A stretch of 64,000 nt of DNA from Chaenocephalus aceratus (lineage: Eukaryota; Chordata; Actinopteri; Perciformes; Channichthyidae). The notes under the pieces are model-generated. The model had not been told where the DNA came from, did not search any database, and saw nothing but the letters and a program-made list of their open reading frames with translations. The stretch spans positions 1,083,592 through 1,147,591 of the forward strand of contig CM043797.1 of NCBI GenBank assembly GCA_023974075.1, read 5' to 3'. Positions 1-11,893 of the stretch are shown piece after piece (position 1 is the first letter of the stretch; each line of letters starts with the position of its first letter). A program made the translations under genes and the position numbers.

Positions 1-476
1 ATTCAGAGGCAGAGTATCAGGAAACAACATGTGCTTTGAACATTAAAAGCATTTAAAGATGTTCTAGTAAAAACTCAAGTATGTATTTAAGTTCTGATGA
101 TTAGACTAAGAACTGATTGTTCAGTTTTGCTTTCATATTGACATAAGGCTGAGGTTTTCCATACAGTACACACACATAGTCCATAGACAACACAACACAA
201 GAACTACACTACTAAGCTATATTAGCTCAGCTATGTTGAGATTGATTTAACAAATGACAACAAAGTGCTCAAATATTTCATGCTTTCAAATCAATCAGGA
301 AATATTTTCATCAAATAACCACCGAATGATATTTACATTTTGAACAGACATTAATGGCAGCTTTCAGAAAGTGATCAAAAGTCGGTGCTGAGGAACACCT
401 TTCAGTGGAACAAAGAGTGCCGATGTCACGCACACACCAGACGTCCTCCAGCATCTCATTGTTTCCCTCCCTGCAG
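1..476 (+). other. rsf1 intron, 3' part
   Basis: This stretch lies upstream of the first recognisable rsf1 exon and ends in a normal acceptor (TTCCCTCCCTGCAG, ending at 476). It is AT-rich and I see no exon in it. The N-terminal half of Rsf1 (WHIM-type region and PHD finger in the family) must lie before the window. Confidence 0.7.
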
Positions 477-574
477 AAGCTGCTGTGTGAGAAGCTGGAG
501 GAGCATCTGCTGAACCTGGACAGTGCTCTGAAGAAAAAGAGAGCGAGCGGAGAGGAGGTACGCACGCACACACA

Positions 575-622
<48 letters not shown>

Positions 623-1004
623 GTAGCTACAGTGTAGCTATGTCAATGAGAGCTCCTCCCACAATGCAACATAGTGTATATAAGACATAAAACAATACAA
701 ACATGCAAGAAGAAACGGGTAGAAGTAGAATAAAGTAGTGCAAGATCAGGTTGCCAGACCGATATGCAAGTGTTCATGCAGAAGAAGTAAAGTATGTACA
801 GTACAGGTCACGAGAATGTAAGAGTACAAAATAAATGCAGGACTCTAAATACATGTTAATAGAATAGGACAACAACAAACGGAATGTAAAACGAAATAAT
901 ATGTCGTGATACGTGTTAAAGTGAACAGTGTGTGTGTGTGTGTGTGTGTGCGTGTGTGTGCGTGTGTGTGTATGTGCGTGTTGTTGTGTGTGTGCCTCTC
1001 TCTT

Positions 1005-1082
<78 letters not shown>

Positions 1083-2551
1083 CTGTGTGTCCAGGAGGGA
1101 GCGTCTGGTGTACGTGGGGATCAGTGTGGAGAACATCATACCTGTGAGTAATGTCCAGCACGTCATCTCGTCTTCTCTAATGTCCAATATTTGACACTAA
1201 CATTTAAATATGAAGGTTGCCTTTGGAGTCGCTCTGAGTGTGCAGCGATCACAATGAACTGGCTGTGACACCAGCACACTGTGACTTCATGTGCTGGAAC
1301 AAAGGGACCTGACATGGGCCACCTGTTTGATGTAGATATACCAGCCCTTAGTAAGCAGGTCAAGATGACAATGTTCTTGACCGTTCAGGAGGGCGATGAG
1401 GTGGAAGAGGAGAAGACCACCAAGAAGAAAGATCCCAAGAAGAGCAAACATCTGGGGAGGAGGTCCACCAGAACCAGGAAGCACATCAGCTACAGGTGGG
1501 TGTGCCGCCGCCTGGGCTTCTTCACTGTCTCGCCCAAATATATTGCCACACAATGAGGTGCTCTGAAATGTGTGTTGCAGGTTTGATGATTTTGATGACG
1601 CCATCGATGAGGCTATAGATGAGGACATCAGGGACCTCTGTGGGGGTGAGTGTGAGGGGGGGGGACATGTGGCACTTTTCCTGCTGTGATGAGGTTATCT
1701 GCAGAATTAGAAACACTGTTTATATGTTAAGATTTGTATTTTAAAAGTTGTATTAACATCCCTACCCTTAGACAGCAGCTCTTAGGAGCATGGTGAACAG
1801 AAGCTCGGTTTGGTAGTTTCTGCACATGATGCCATTCAGGAGATGTCTTCCTGCAGACTGCATCGATGCCGCATGAGTGTAGTCAGTGGTTACAGTCAGC
1901 TGGCCCGACACCCGGACACGCCTTAGTGCACGCGTCCAGCATCAGCCTCCACGTCCTGCCCTCAGCTACAACGTGCTGGGAGGAGCTGGATGTGTGCAGA
2001 GCAGGACAGGATGATTTTAATGTTTGTCCAACATTTTAACATGGTTTGATAAATCTATAATGCTCATTTAATAAATCCCTATAGTAAGATAAGTAGTAAG
2101 TGTTGGAACCTTTTGGTACCTCCCGGTTAGATTTCATAAACCAGAATCCGCTCAGTGAACCATTGGACTTCCCATCTCTAGATGTATTGTCATGTGTCTG
2201 TTAGGGTGCACGGAGAGCCCTTTTTTATTGATGATTTCAATTTTTGCCTATTTTCTACTTGAAGGAAATAAAACTGATATTTACACAAACATTGACCTTA
2301 CCCATTGAGATGATGGAGACCACATCTAACCGTCTGCTCTAACCTGGACTGTTGTGATGTAGGAGCACGGCGGGGCAGAAACCTCACGGCCATCCTATCA
2401 GAGGAAGGGAAGGAGAGCCAGCGGCCAATCAGAGGCCAGGCTCACGCTGCCAGGAACAGGAAGAGGCGGAGACTGAACGACCTGGAGAGCGACAGCACGG
2501 CAGCTGAGAGTGAAGACGAGTTCATGCTCAGCAACAGGTAACACACACACA

Positions 2552-2601
<50 letters not shown>

Positions 2602-5600
2602 ACACACACACACACACACACACTTTCTTCCATTTGTTTGCTTCATGTTTTCTTCCTCTTCCTCCTCAAAGCTCAGAGGAAGAGGAGTTTGGTGCGTCAG
2701 GGCCTGATGATGACGAGGAGCAAGATGAAGATGCCGGCAGCGATGTAGGCAGCTTAGACATCGGGTCGCGTTCTAAACGGGCAGCGAGGGGGGCACCTAA
2801 GCCCCGCCCTGGAAAGACCCAGCGGCGGGGCAGGAAGCGGCTCAGACGGCGACGAAAACGCTCCTCTGAGGAAGAGGAGGAGACTGAGGAAGAGATGGGT
2901 GAGGCAACACAGAATGGTTCGCATTACAGTTGCAGAGTATACTGATTGTGTTTAATGACATGTCAAATAGATATTGTGAGAACACAGCTGTTCCAGCCGA
3001 TGGCATGAATACTGAAGGGATGGATGGAAGGCCCTGCAGCTGTGTTACGGCATATATAAAGCATAACATCCAACCCATAGCTTTTAGAAGTTGTAATAAG
3101 GACGGATTGATTTCCCAGAGAATAAAGTGCTTGTCCTCCCAGGTATTCAGTCTACCCTGATGTTCAGCAGAGCAAAGAAGAGTCATTTAGATAAAACACT
3201 TGAGTAAGGGTCTTCTCTCCTCTCCAGGCTCTGATCAGTTCAGCGACATGACTGACAGCGACGATGACAAAAATAGGCGGGGCCTGAGGCGGGGCCAGCG
3301 TCAGCAGGTAAACTACCGCGAGACGTCCGAGTCCTCCGACGCCTCCCGGGCCTCCGCCAAGAAGGTGGGGGTCCGACCCCGTGGCAGACCTTGCAAGGAG
3401 CATCTCTCCAGCGACTACAGCGACGGTCAGTCAGTCCTCACACACTGCATCACACAGTAGTCTAGTTGTCAGCCCGTAGAGTCCTGTTACCAGGGCTCTC
3501 CACTAACCTTTCCCATCCTCCCGGAACCGTCCGAAATACAATCTAAGCCGTCCCGAAATTCATGTGGACTGTCCCGCATTTAAAATGTTAGTTTTTCTAC
3601 ATTATCATTAGTTAAAATCATTCAAAGTGACCTTTAACATAAAACATCATACAAATCATTAGATGATAATTCATCAACCTTTTTATTTGAGTAAATCATT
3701 CAATCACAGAAACAAAGGCCAAATATATTTAAACACACACACAAACGAGAAAATGACTCTAATATTGAATCCAATTATCAAACAATCCAACTGTGTCCTG
3801 AAGACAGAACCCAGAGTACCCGCTAACAGGATGACAGCCTGTCCGTCAGGAGACCTTTACAAACGGCCCGCCCCCTCGCACACGGACGGGAGAGAGAGAT
3901 CTCGTCTGGATTGGAAAGCTCGAAAATACATCATAGACGCATGTTGTAGTCTTTTTGCATTTTAGAAACGGAGTTGGCGAAACTAAAACTGCGATAATGT
4001 GTATGTAGTAATAATACATATGACATATATTATTTAAACGTCTCCAGTACCGATAAAAAGTCCGATAACGTCGGAGCTTAACGTTACCACTGTCTTTAAT
4101 AATTCTGGCCCGGAGCCGTTTAATACCGGGGCTCGGTACCCATCCCTCCCTGGGGAGAGGCAGCATATTGCTAAGGACTACTAAACGATGGAGGGTTCTC
4201 TTCTCAGCCTTATTACCCATAGGGGATGAAGAGGAGTAAGTAAGTAAAGAGGCCGGCGCTCCAGGGTCGGGTTCTGCTGTGCGTTTTTGTGATTAACGGT
4301 AAAACATTTCAGAATTCCTCCACGGGATGCCATTGTGCATCACTCAACCCGCCAAATACACACTCAGTACATAGCTAGACCCGCGGATTTGCGGGCCAGG
4401 AATTTGCGGGCACAGCCAGCGGCACAGCTGTAGCTACGTACAGTGTGTGTGTGCGTGTGTGTGTGTGTATTGAGCTGGTTGCTAAATGTTTTGTGCGTGT
4501 GTGTTTATGTTGACAAGGAGGTTTAATAACTGTGTGCTACACAAAACGTGCAGTCGGTTTCATTTTCATCGCCGTTTGTAGTAGAGTTAGGAGGGTATTT
4601 TTATTTTAACTCTTGTCCCAAATTTTTTTTTATCCTCCCCGACAATATTTTTTCCGACGACGGGACGTCCTTAAGCTCGAGCCCTGCCTGTTACCAACCC
4701 GGAAATGTTGGGACCCCAAAGTTTTATGTTAGAACGTATAGTACGCTCCCCAGCACAAGTTGCACATGTTGGGTAATTAGCACAAGTTGCATTCTTTCGT
4801 ATATGCAGACAATGGCTACAAAATTGCCTGGCCGATTTGGACCATTTTGGTTGGACTTTGGAGGATATTGAGGATGCTCAATGCACTTCTGACATTTTAG
4901 GATCCAAAATGGCAGTGTATGGAATCCCCTAAAACGTATAAATCGACCCAAAGTTCATAAAAATCACCACACCGTGAATAAGAATATGGCCACTTCCTGC
5001 TTAAAACTGAAATGTATTTAATATCCTCAGTAACCTCCAAATGTCCAAATCGGCCAAACCATCTTTAAGCTATTGGTTGCATATGCTAATTATTGCTAAT
5101 TAACTAAATGTTTGCTCATTATGCAAATTGCCCAACATATGCAGGCTAGCATCCGGAAGTTTCTATGTGCTGGGGACCCTACTCTACATTTCTATCATAA
5201 AGCTTTGGGGTACTCAACATTTCCAGGTTCACAGCGCTGGCCCGTGGACTTCAGCATCGTGTGGAGATGACCCGGAGAGACCCCCTCGGGCGGCAGAGCT
5301 AACGGCTACCGTCATGATCAATCTGTGGAGGCTGTTGGCATTTGTCACGAGGACAAATGGACACCATCGCTTTTACTGACCTTTTATTCCTCCCTCTTTC
5401 CCTTTGTTCTAGTCACACCGTCTTCCAGAGACTCGGAGGAGGACAATTATAAAGACCTAGATGATGATGACAGGAGACGAAGAGCGAACAAGAGGAGAAG
5501 AGAGGAGGAAGACCGCCTGAGGAAGAGGACGAGAGGAAGGCCGAGGAGAAACCAGAACGAGGAGGATGAGAGGGAGCGAGGGAGGCGCTGGCTGAAAAGG

Positions 5601-6215
5601 AAACGGTTAGAGAAGGAGAAGGACAGAGGGAAGAGGGTGAAGGGGACGAGCAGAGAAGAGGAGGACCTGGAGAAGATGGGTCGGGGGAGGAGGAGGGAGA
5701 TCCTGTCCCAGCAGAGACGCAAGCGCCTCGCTCAGATGCTGAAGAAGAGGAGACCTTCTACTGACGAAGACGAGGAGGATGAGGACGAAGATTCTGAGTC
5801 TGAGTCTTCATCAGAGGAAGATCGTCCAGTCCGCAAAAGACTCAACCGCATTGACTCTGATGATGAAGAGGAAGACAGGGAGGAGGAAGAGACGATGAAG
5901 AAGTGTTCAGAGGTGGAGAGGAGGACCGACAGTGACACTCAGGAAAAGAGGAGGGGTCGGAGCCTGTCCCCTTCAAACAGACATCGGACCCCCAGGGGCC
6001 CAGAGGAGCCGGGGGCCGAGGGTCCTGCTGCACCCAGAGACAGAGCAGAGCCCGGCTGCCACAACGGGCCCTCGCATCAGGAGGGCGAGGGGAGGGGGAG
6101 GAAAGGAGGAGGGGGAGGAGGAGGAGGGGGGAGGAAAAGGAGGAGGGGGAAAAGGAGGAGGGGGAGGAGAGGGGGCCAGACATTAAACTCTGTCCAGAAC
6201 AGTCCGCAGTCATGA
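477..6215 (+). CDS. rsf1: Rsf1, remodeling and spacing factor 1, C-terminal part (8 exons; one apparent +1 frameshift)
   Basis: Rsf1 is the histone-binding partner of the ISWI ATPase SNF2H in the nuclear RSF chromatin-spacing complex. Visible exons are 477-557, 1095-1143, 1389-1495, 1581-1645, 2363-2537, 2672-2898, 3228-3425 and 5413-6215, all with GT-AG borders. They total 1705 nt, one more than a multiple of three. The name comes from blocks resembling vertebrate RSF1: KLCEKLEEHLLNLDSALKKK, ERLVYVGISVENIIP, RRSTRTRKHISYR, FDDFDDAIDEAI, NRKRRRLNDLESDS and RPVRKRLNRIDSDDEEE. The rest is acidic Ser/Glu/Asp stretches alternating with Arg/Lys clusters, as expected of this disordered tail. The last exon carries a poly-Gly/Arg run and ends ...SVQNSPQS. 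An extra A near 540 puts the first exon out of frame with the next; all seven later junctions keep phase. The N-terminal half is outside the window. Confidence 0.93.
558..622 (+). repeat. (ACGC)n/(AC)n microsatellite at an rsf1 splice donor
   Basis: The tract starts within the donor of the exon ending at 557 (GTACGCACGC...) and runs as CACG units. The donor's own +3 to +6 bases belong to the repeat. Confidence 0.9.
928..1082 (+). repeat. (TG)n followed by (CT)n upstream of an rsf1 acceptor
   Basis: About 50 bp of TG-rich repeat leads into about 80 bp of almost pure CT. It ends 12 bp before the CAG acceptor of the exon at 1095, so the CT tract acts as an expanded polypyrimidine tract. Open frames over it on both strands are repeat artefacts. 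Confidence 0.9.
2538..2622 (+). repeat. (AC)n microsatellite directly after an rsf1 donor
   Basis: The donor GTAACACACAC at 2538 merges straight into about 80 bp of AC repeat with single interruptions. Confidence 0.9.
3491..4686. mobile_element. hAT-type non-autonomous element in the last rsf1 intron, 8-bp TSD
   Basis: The ends are CAGGGCTC... and ...GAGCCCTG, and the 8-bp sequence CCTGTTAC flanks it on both sides (3483-3490 and 4687-4694). That TSD length and the CAGGG termini are hAT features. It is 1196 bp and I see no transposase frame. A second copy in opposite orientation at 52265-53460 has the same length. Recognisable internal pieces include a CGTCCCG-rich terminal part and the AGCTCCGACGTTATCGG region. 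Confidence 0.9.
4696..5229. mobile_element. MITE with about 60-bp inverted ends
   Basis: The first ~60 bp (AACCCGGAAATGTTGGGACC ... CCCCAGCACA) recur reverse-complemented at 5170-5229, with small differences. The interior is AT-rich and has no coding sequence. It starts 2 bp after the TSD of the hAT element to its left. I could not read a clear TSD, so the class is open. Confidence 0.7.
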
Positions 6216-7040
6216 TGACGTGAACACCGTGCTTGTGGATAAGGCTTCCTGTTTGCTCTTTTAAGTGTCATGCCTTCCACCCACAGACAGCGTGGACCCC
6301 CCCCCCCCACCCCCTGTGCTGCTCCTCCTCCTGTTGGGTAGAGTGTTAGAGTGCTCTCTCCGTCACACACTGTACTTCAGACTCAGGAGTATGCATTCAC
6401 ACTCATCCTCACCTCTGCTCACAGCCGGACCGGAGCCACTTCCTGTGTCAGCGGCTGCACTTCCTGTGTGTGTCTGGCTGCACTCACAGCGCAGGACTCA
6501 CAGGAGTGTTTGTACCTCATACTAAGGCATTTCATCATTCTCAGAGCACTTGAGGAGTCGGTGTCAGCGTAACACTTCGGAGGATCCTCTCTTACCTCCA
6601 GACGATCCCACCGCGCAAACGTACGTTGGGTAGTTGTGTTACATGCACACTCCTAAGTATGATTTCCTTCAGATCATGTAAAGAGCAGCAGGGGGGGGGG
6701 GGCATCATGACTGCAGTTGGTATTAGGAACTGGTTACAGGCCATGTATGTGATGAGGAGTGGGAGATGGATGTCTCAGGCACAGGAGCCCAGAGGGACAC
6801 GCGTTGCGCTTCCCGTCTGTAAACTCTCTGCCGGTCGGACCCACTGGAGGGCAGTTGGAACGTCGTGAAGCAAACGCTGTGGAGCTTTTTTTAAATGCAT
6901 CTGCAGTACTCATTATTTGCTGGGACTGATGAGGGGTCAAACTGAAGCCCCCCGCCCCACATCAAAGCTTCAGCAACACTTGCGGTGCGTTCAGGTGCTC
7001 CTTGTCAACTGGGGAAGTGAAAATGCATTCTGCAGAGCTG

Positions 7041-7262
7041 AGCTCAGTGCCGACCCTCTGAGGGGACTCTGAGCTCAGTGCCGACCCTCTGAGGGGACTC
7101 TGAGCTCAGTGCCGACCCTCTGAGGGGACTCTGAGCTCAGTGCCGACCCTCTGAGGGGACTCTGAGCTCAGTGCCGACCCTCTGAGGGGACTCTGAGCTC
7201 AGTGCCGACCCTCTGAGGGGACTCTGAGCTCAGTGCCGACCCTCTGAGGGGACTCTGAGCAG
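7041..7262 (+). repeat. 31-bp minisatellite, about 7 copies
   Basis: The unit AGCTCAGTGCCGACCCTCTG plus AGGGGACTCTG repeats head to tail with almost no variation, which suggests recent expansion. There are no spacers, so it is not CRISPR-like. Confidence 0.95.
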
Positions 7263-7542
7263 AGCTGCTGCAGAACGCGTTCAGTTGTTCTTTGCATTCG
7301 CTTGAACTGAATCGTTTTAAATTGTCAGCAATTAGGTATTTTATTCTTTTAATGTGATTTTATAGAAAAAACAAATAGTTGGTTGCAGCCCAGGTTCATA
7401 TCTTCCTGTATCTTCCATCACTTAGTTGTGTACAGTTTGCTACAGGTGGCTGACGGGGTGAAGGTTATACTCACACAAAGATGGAATGACAAATAAGGAA
7501 TAACACAGTAAATGAATTGGTAACCTCTGGCAGGAGCCATAG

Positions 7543-7772
7543 GGAGAGAGTAGATCCCGGAGAGTAGACCCGGGAGTAGACCCCGGAGAGTAGACCCCGG
7601 AGAGTAGACCCCAGAGAGTAGACCCCAGAGAGTAGACCCGGAGAGTAGACCCCGGAGAGTAGACCCCGGAGAGTAGACCCCGGAGAGTAGACCCCAGAGA
7701 GTAGACCCCAGAGAGTAGACCCAGGAGAGTAGACCCCGGAGAGTAGACCCCGGAGAGTAGACCCCGGAGAGA
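7543..7772 (+). repeat. 14-bp minisatellite, about 16 copies
   Basis: Units of AGAGTAGACCCCGG repeat with C/A variants (CCGG, CCAG) and a few short units. An open frame on the minus strand across it is a by-product. Confidence 0.95.
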
Positions 7773-8973
7773 GATGGCGTCACCTTAACGTTGACAACAT
7801 GAACTTAGATCATTGTATCCTCCTCTGCATGTCCAGCAGCCTTTGATCTGATTCTCACGCAGAACTACTTCAGAGATCACTCATGGTTTTAAATCTACTT
7901 GTTATCCAACGTCTGCCGCCTCAGATGTCTGAAGAAAGCCCATATCTACTGCAGGCAGATCCCAAATGCTTGTGGGGACACATGAAGCCCCCTAGCAGGA
8001 TGATTCAAGGACCTCCGTGTTTATAAGATCCTGCGTACGGCCATGGCTCAGGGTGTACACGATGGATGCTCCATTCAATGACTTCCCTTTACTCAAGTTG
8101 ACCGGGATCACCTGACGTGCATCAATGAGCTGCCCTGCCCCCCCAGTCTGACACTGTTGGCTCACAGCCCCCCCCTGAAGTGTTGCTTCACCTTCCTCCC
8201 TCTCTGCTGGTCCCAGGTCTGCTGTACAGACTCTGCCTTGTACGCTGTAAGATAATAGATGTCTGTTCTCTTAGTCCTGTTGTAAAAGATAGTGTTATAT
8301 TTTCTATATGAAGGAGAGGAGGTGTGGGGTGTCGCTGCCTTGCTCCTGTCCGCTCTGCAGAACACTGCTCACCTTCATGTGGAGTCATCTGATTTTATAC
8401 CTGAGACACCATATATAGCAAGCATATTGTAGACTTTTGATAACTAATCATCTGTGATGTGGATGTAGTGCCCTCGTGGGTAAAGACAGATAATACCACA
8501 TATAAAATCAGCCTGTAATGCAGCCTTTCAAATCAGGAGAGCACGTTAATTACAATATTAGGATTTTAAATATTCCAAATGTATCCTCATGATATCTGAA
8601 TGATGCCCAGACATATGTAGAGGTTCCCTCTGGAGTCCAGTGGACGGAGGGTCCCTGCCAAGCAGAACGGAACATGCCGTCAGTCACATGATAGTCGTCC
8701 AGCTCACAGCCTCTGACCTGCTGAGACCAGTCGCTTCCTACAGAGGGCACACTTGGTGTCAGTCCAAAGGCTGAGCTGAGAACAGATGTAGAGCTCTAAA
8801 GTCACTCCCACTGCTGCCACATTCTTCATCACCTTCTTCATCACCTCACGTTTCACTGGTACTTCTTTCTGCAAAAATGTGACATTTCAAAATGTTCGCT
8901 AGCTATTAACTGTTTAATAGACTAAGAAACTATATTTATGATAAGCAAAATGTTAATTTGAAATTGAAACAAA

Positions 8974-8979
8974 AATAAA
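8974..8979 (+). terminator. Candidate polyadenylation signal AATAAA (rsf1 side)
   Basis: AATAAA lies in AT-rich DNA 2.8 kb after the rsf1 stop. Only the hexamer supports it. Confidence 0.25.
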
Positions 8980-10674
8980 GTAAACGGAGACACTTGTCGT
9001 GTAAGTCAGTAAACATTAGTAAGTAAAATAAAGTACACATGGAAGTTCAGGCACATGGGCTTCTCCAGTAGAAAGAGGATATGTCCAGAAACACAGTTTG
9101 ACCAGATAAAGATAACTACCTGATACTGAACGCTCAGCCAGAGCTTTGTTCAGCGTGAACAACAAGTCACACACGTTTTCTCATCAAGGCTGTGAGCGGC
9201 GGTTAGAAGTGACTTGACTTTGATCTGAATCCAGAAGGTCCTTCTTCGGTTTGATGGAGACGGCCTGATCTCCTCTGAGCCTGATCATCACATGTTTCAT
9301 GCAATGAGCACTGCTTTCAAACACAACAGAAATCAGTGATTTATATTTCATTAGCGTTATCCAAGTTCAGGTCGACTCTGCCGTCGCCTGGAGCTCTCTG
9401 GGTGAATGCAGTTTGGATCAGCAGTGCTCCTTAGCCGGCAAAGATTCAAACAGAAACGTGTTCTGTCTTCACTTTACCACTGAGCAAAGGCAGAGCACCG
9501 CCGCCAGTATGCAGAGCTGGAGGACGGCTGATTCCCGTGCGGAGTGATGTCACAGTGTTTAGCACCCTAACCCTTCCGTCAGTCAGCAGACCCAGACCCA
9601 AAGGAGAGAGATGTGAAGGGCGTCCTGAACGATGTACCGACAGAGCAATCCTTCAGACAAAGACAAAGGTAGTTTTTTTTCAGATTTTGTTTTCAAATTG
9701 TTCCATTTAAAAAATGCCTCAGTCAGCACATTGTTGCTTCTGCCTGGTCACTGGGTTAGCATGCTTGGAAGGACATACTGTAATGACTGGAAGCTAAAGT
9801 AAATGAAGTGTATTCCTCAGATTAGATCGGGAGACATTGAGAGAAAATATCTGATCAGTTAATCTTTGCAATAATGTTCGATGTTTGAGTCACGAATACA
9901 GAACGTTAGAAGGCCTTCTCAGCGCCCATTGAGTGAGTGGTTGATTTAGTAACTGGGACAACTGGGACGGGCTGGCCTGCTGTCTCACTTAGAAATGGAC
10001 AAAACAAAATGTGCAGATGGCTGGAGATTTGAGCGGCCTCTTCATTAAGTGTCTAAATGTTCTTTCAGGTACCTTCCTGAGAATGCTCAGGTGTTTTGGG
10101 ACCTCCTTTTGGGAAAGTCCAAATGCATTAAATGAATACTCTTCGTACCGGGACTCACTACCTGCTAGCTTGTTGGATAATGCGTTGTCCTGAAGATCCC
10201 ATTGCACATACGTGTCGACATCACATTTCTTAGACTTTAAACAGGTGTATTGGAAAACCCTCCTCAAGGCAGAAGCACATTATTGTATCATCACAAATAT
10301 TTCTTATAATTGATGAGCTCAGTTAGACTCAGAAAAACGTTTTAAATATAGATTCAGAACCAACATTCAATCTGTTGCACCGGGTTACTTTGTGTCCTGG
10401 TGGAGAGTGTGACCGCATGGAGACCAGTGATGACACCTTCTGAGAACTCTTAAAGGCAAGATGACCCCCCCCCCCCCTGTTAGAGCAGTGTGTGTTCATG
10501 CCCCCAGCCCCACATCATTCCACTAACCCGGTGTGACTCTGTTGGCACTGTTGCTTTCCTAATGTTCAGAGCCAGCGGCGACTCAGAGGCTCCACTGGAC
10601 GTGAAGGTGGCTCCTTGCATTTCTCTGTTGTACTGTTACTGTAGTATTGCTGTAACATAAATGTTTTCTAAGTT

Positions 10675-10680
10675 ATTAAA
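10675..10680 (+). terminator. Candidate polyadenylation signal ATTAAA (rsf1 side)
   Basis: ATTAAA lies in a TG/T-rich stretch that looks like a 3' UTR end, 4.5 kb after the rsf1 stop. Only motif and context support it. Confidence 0.3.
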
Positions 10681-11417
10681 AACCAACACCCAAGGCATCT
10701 CCTCAAAAGCTCACTGTGTCGGTGCCTTATTTTCATTCCTGAAATGATTTTTTTACAAGAAATGTATTTAAATCCTAAAGGCCTTGAAGTGGATGTTTCT
10801 GCTGCTGCGAAGACGTCCCAGCTGAGCTGCTGAAATAGGGATGTAGGTTTTATGTTTCAAGTTATTTTTGTAATACTGTACAACTCTGTTTTAAAATGCG
10901 AATTTCAACCATGGTCTTTGGAGAACAAAACCTAGTGTAGTGATGTTGCTAAACAGAAATGTAATTGAATCATATTTTTGACATATAAACATGTATACAT
11001 TAAATGTATTTCTCTGTAAATAAGGACTACGTCAAGCTTTATTATTTTAATTTAACTTGTTTTTTGTACGTATTTATTCATTTAGTTACTTGTAATTGTG
11101 TTCACGGTTGTTTTACTTGTCTGCCCTCTAGTGGTTACAGTGACACGACATCATTTGCGTCAAGAGCATACAATTACACATAATAAGCACATCCCGTTGA
11201 AACCATAGACTGTATATAAAGGTTGAAACCTACAAAATAAAATGATTTATCGCCATGTTTTAATAGGTAAAATTGCATGCAATAATTAATTAAGTTATAC
11301 ATATTTGTTATTTTACCATTAAAGCCGACATGTCACATTTCAGATATTTGACACTAGGGAGATTTACTTGTCAGAAATGTGTTCTTGGTGGTCTATTTAG
11401 TCTAAATGATGTTCCCC

Positions 11418-11770
11418 TTAAAGGTGGGTAGGTAAGAATGGAGAAACCAGCTCGAGTGCGCTATATTTGAAAGTACACAACCGGAAAAAATCTGCCCCTT
11501 CCTTCAGACTTCCTTCCTTCGTGTCCTCCAACACACACGAACGCGCACATGACCAATGGACACCTAACCCCCTATCTATATGGCGCTGATGGACACGAGA
11601 TAAGTTTGTGCACGAGATGGAAGGCTGACAGGCAGGCTCAAATGATTGGTCGTGCTTTTTACAGCGCTACGGCTTCCACAGATGCATTTTTTTTTTTTTT
11701 ATTGTCAAAGCATTTAATGTATTCATTGCTATCGGGATGTTAAGAGCATTCCATGGAATACAATTCCAAA
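11418..11770 (+). mobile_element. Short interspersed element beginning TTAAAGGT, copy 1
   Basis: It shares TTAAAGGT(A/G)GG, CTCGAGTG, AAAGTACACAACCGG, GAACGCGC..ACATGACCAA and GCACGAGATAAGTTTGTG blocks with 42146-42440. Its far end (GCATTTAATGTATTCATTGC ... CATTCCATGG) reappears reverse-complemented near 56675-56740. No coding capacity; class not determined. Confidence 0.6.
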
Positions 11771-11830
11771 CAATATTATGAATCCTCTATTAAAAAATAT
11801 TATTCAGTGTCCATCGACATGAAAATAACA

Positions 11831-11893
11831 AAAAGGTTCATGCTGGACTCAAACCCGAGTCCCAATAGCAGACATCACTCGAGCCATGCGCGT
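11831..11893 (-). other. tRNA-like fragment (B-box-like)
   Basis: On the minus strand there is a B-box-like GGTTTGAGTCC preceded by an A-box-like TGGCTCGAGTGA about 30 nt earlier, and a T-run follows. I could not fold a convincing cloverleaf. It is more likely a SINE head or tRNA relic than a working tRNA. Confidence 0.25.

Larger units (their letters stand above)
6216..10690 (+). other. Probable long 3' UTR of rsf1 and downstream flank
   Basis: No exon-like frame is visible for 4.5 kb after the rsf1 stop. It holds two minisatellites (7041-7262, 7543-7772), poly-C and poly-G runs (6300, 6691) and ordinary AT-rich DNA. Polyadenylation hexamers stand at 8974 and 10675. The human RSF1 mRNA also has a multi-kilobase 3' UTR, so this is a reasonable but unproven reading. 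Confidence 0.4.

Noticed and set aside
1287..1628. Minus-strand frame opposite rsf1 exons 3 and 4
   Set aside because: Shadow of conserved + strand exons with correct splice phases.
5447..5938. Minus-strand Ser/Leu-rich frames opposite rsf1 exon 8
   Set aside because: They are complements of the Arg/Glu-rich coding exon, whose conserved blocks are on the + strand.
7041..7262. CRISPR-like array of 31-bp direct repeats
   Set aside because: The repeats are contiguous without unique spacers, and the genome is vertebrate.
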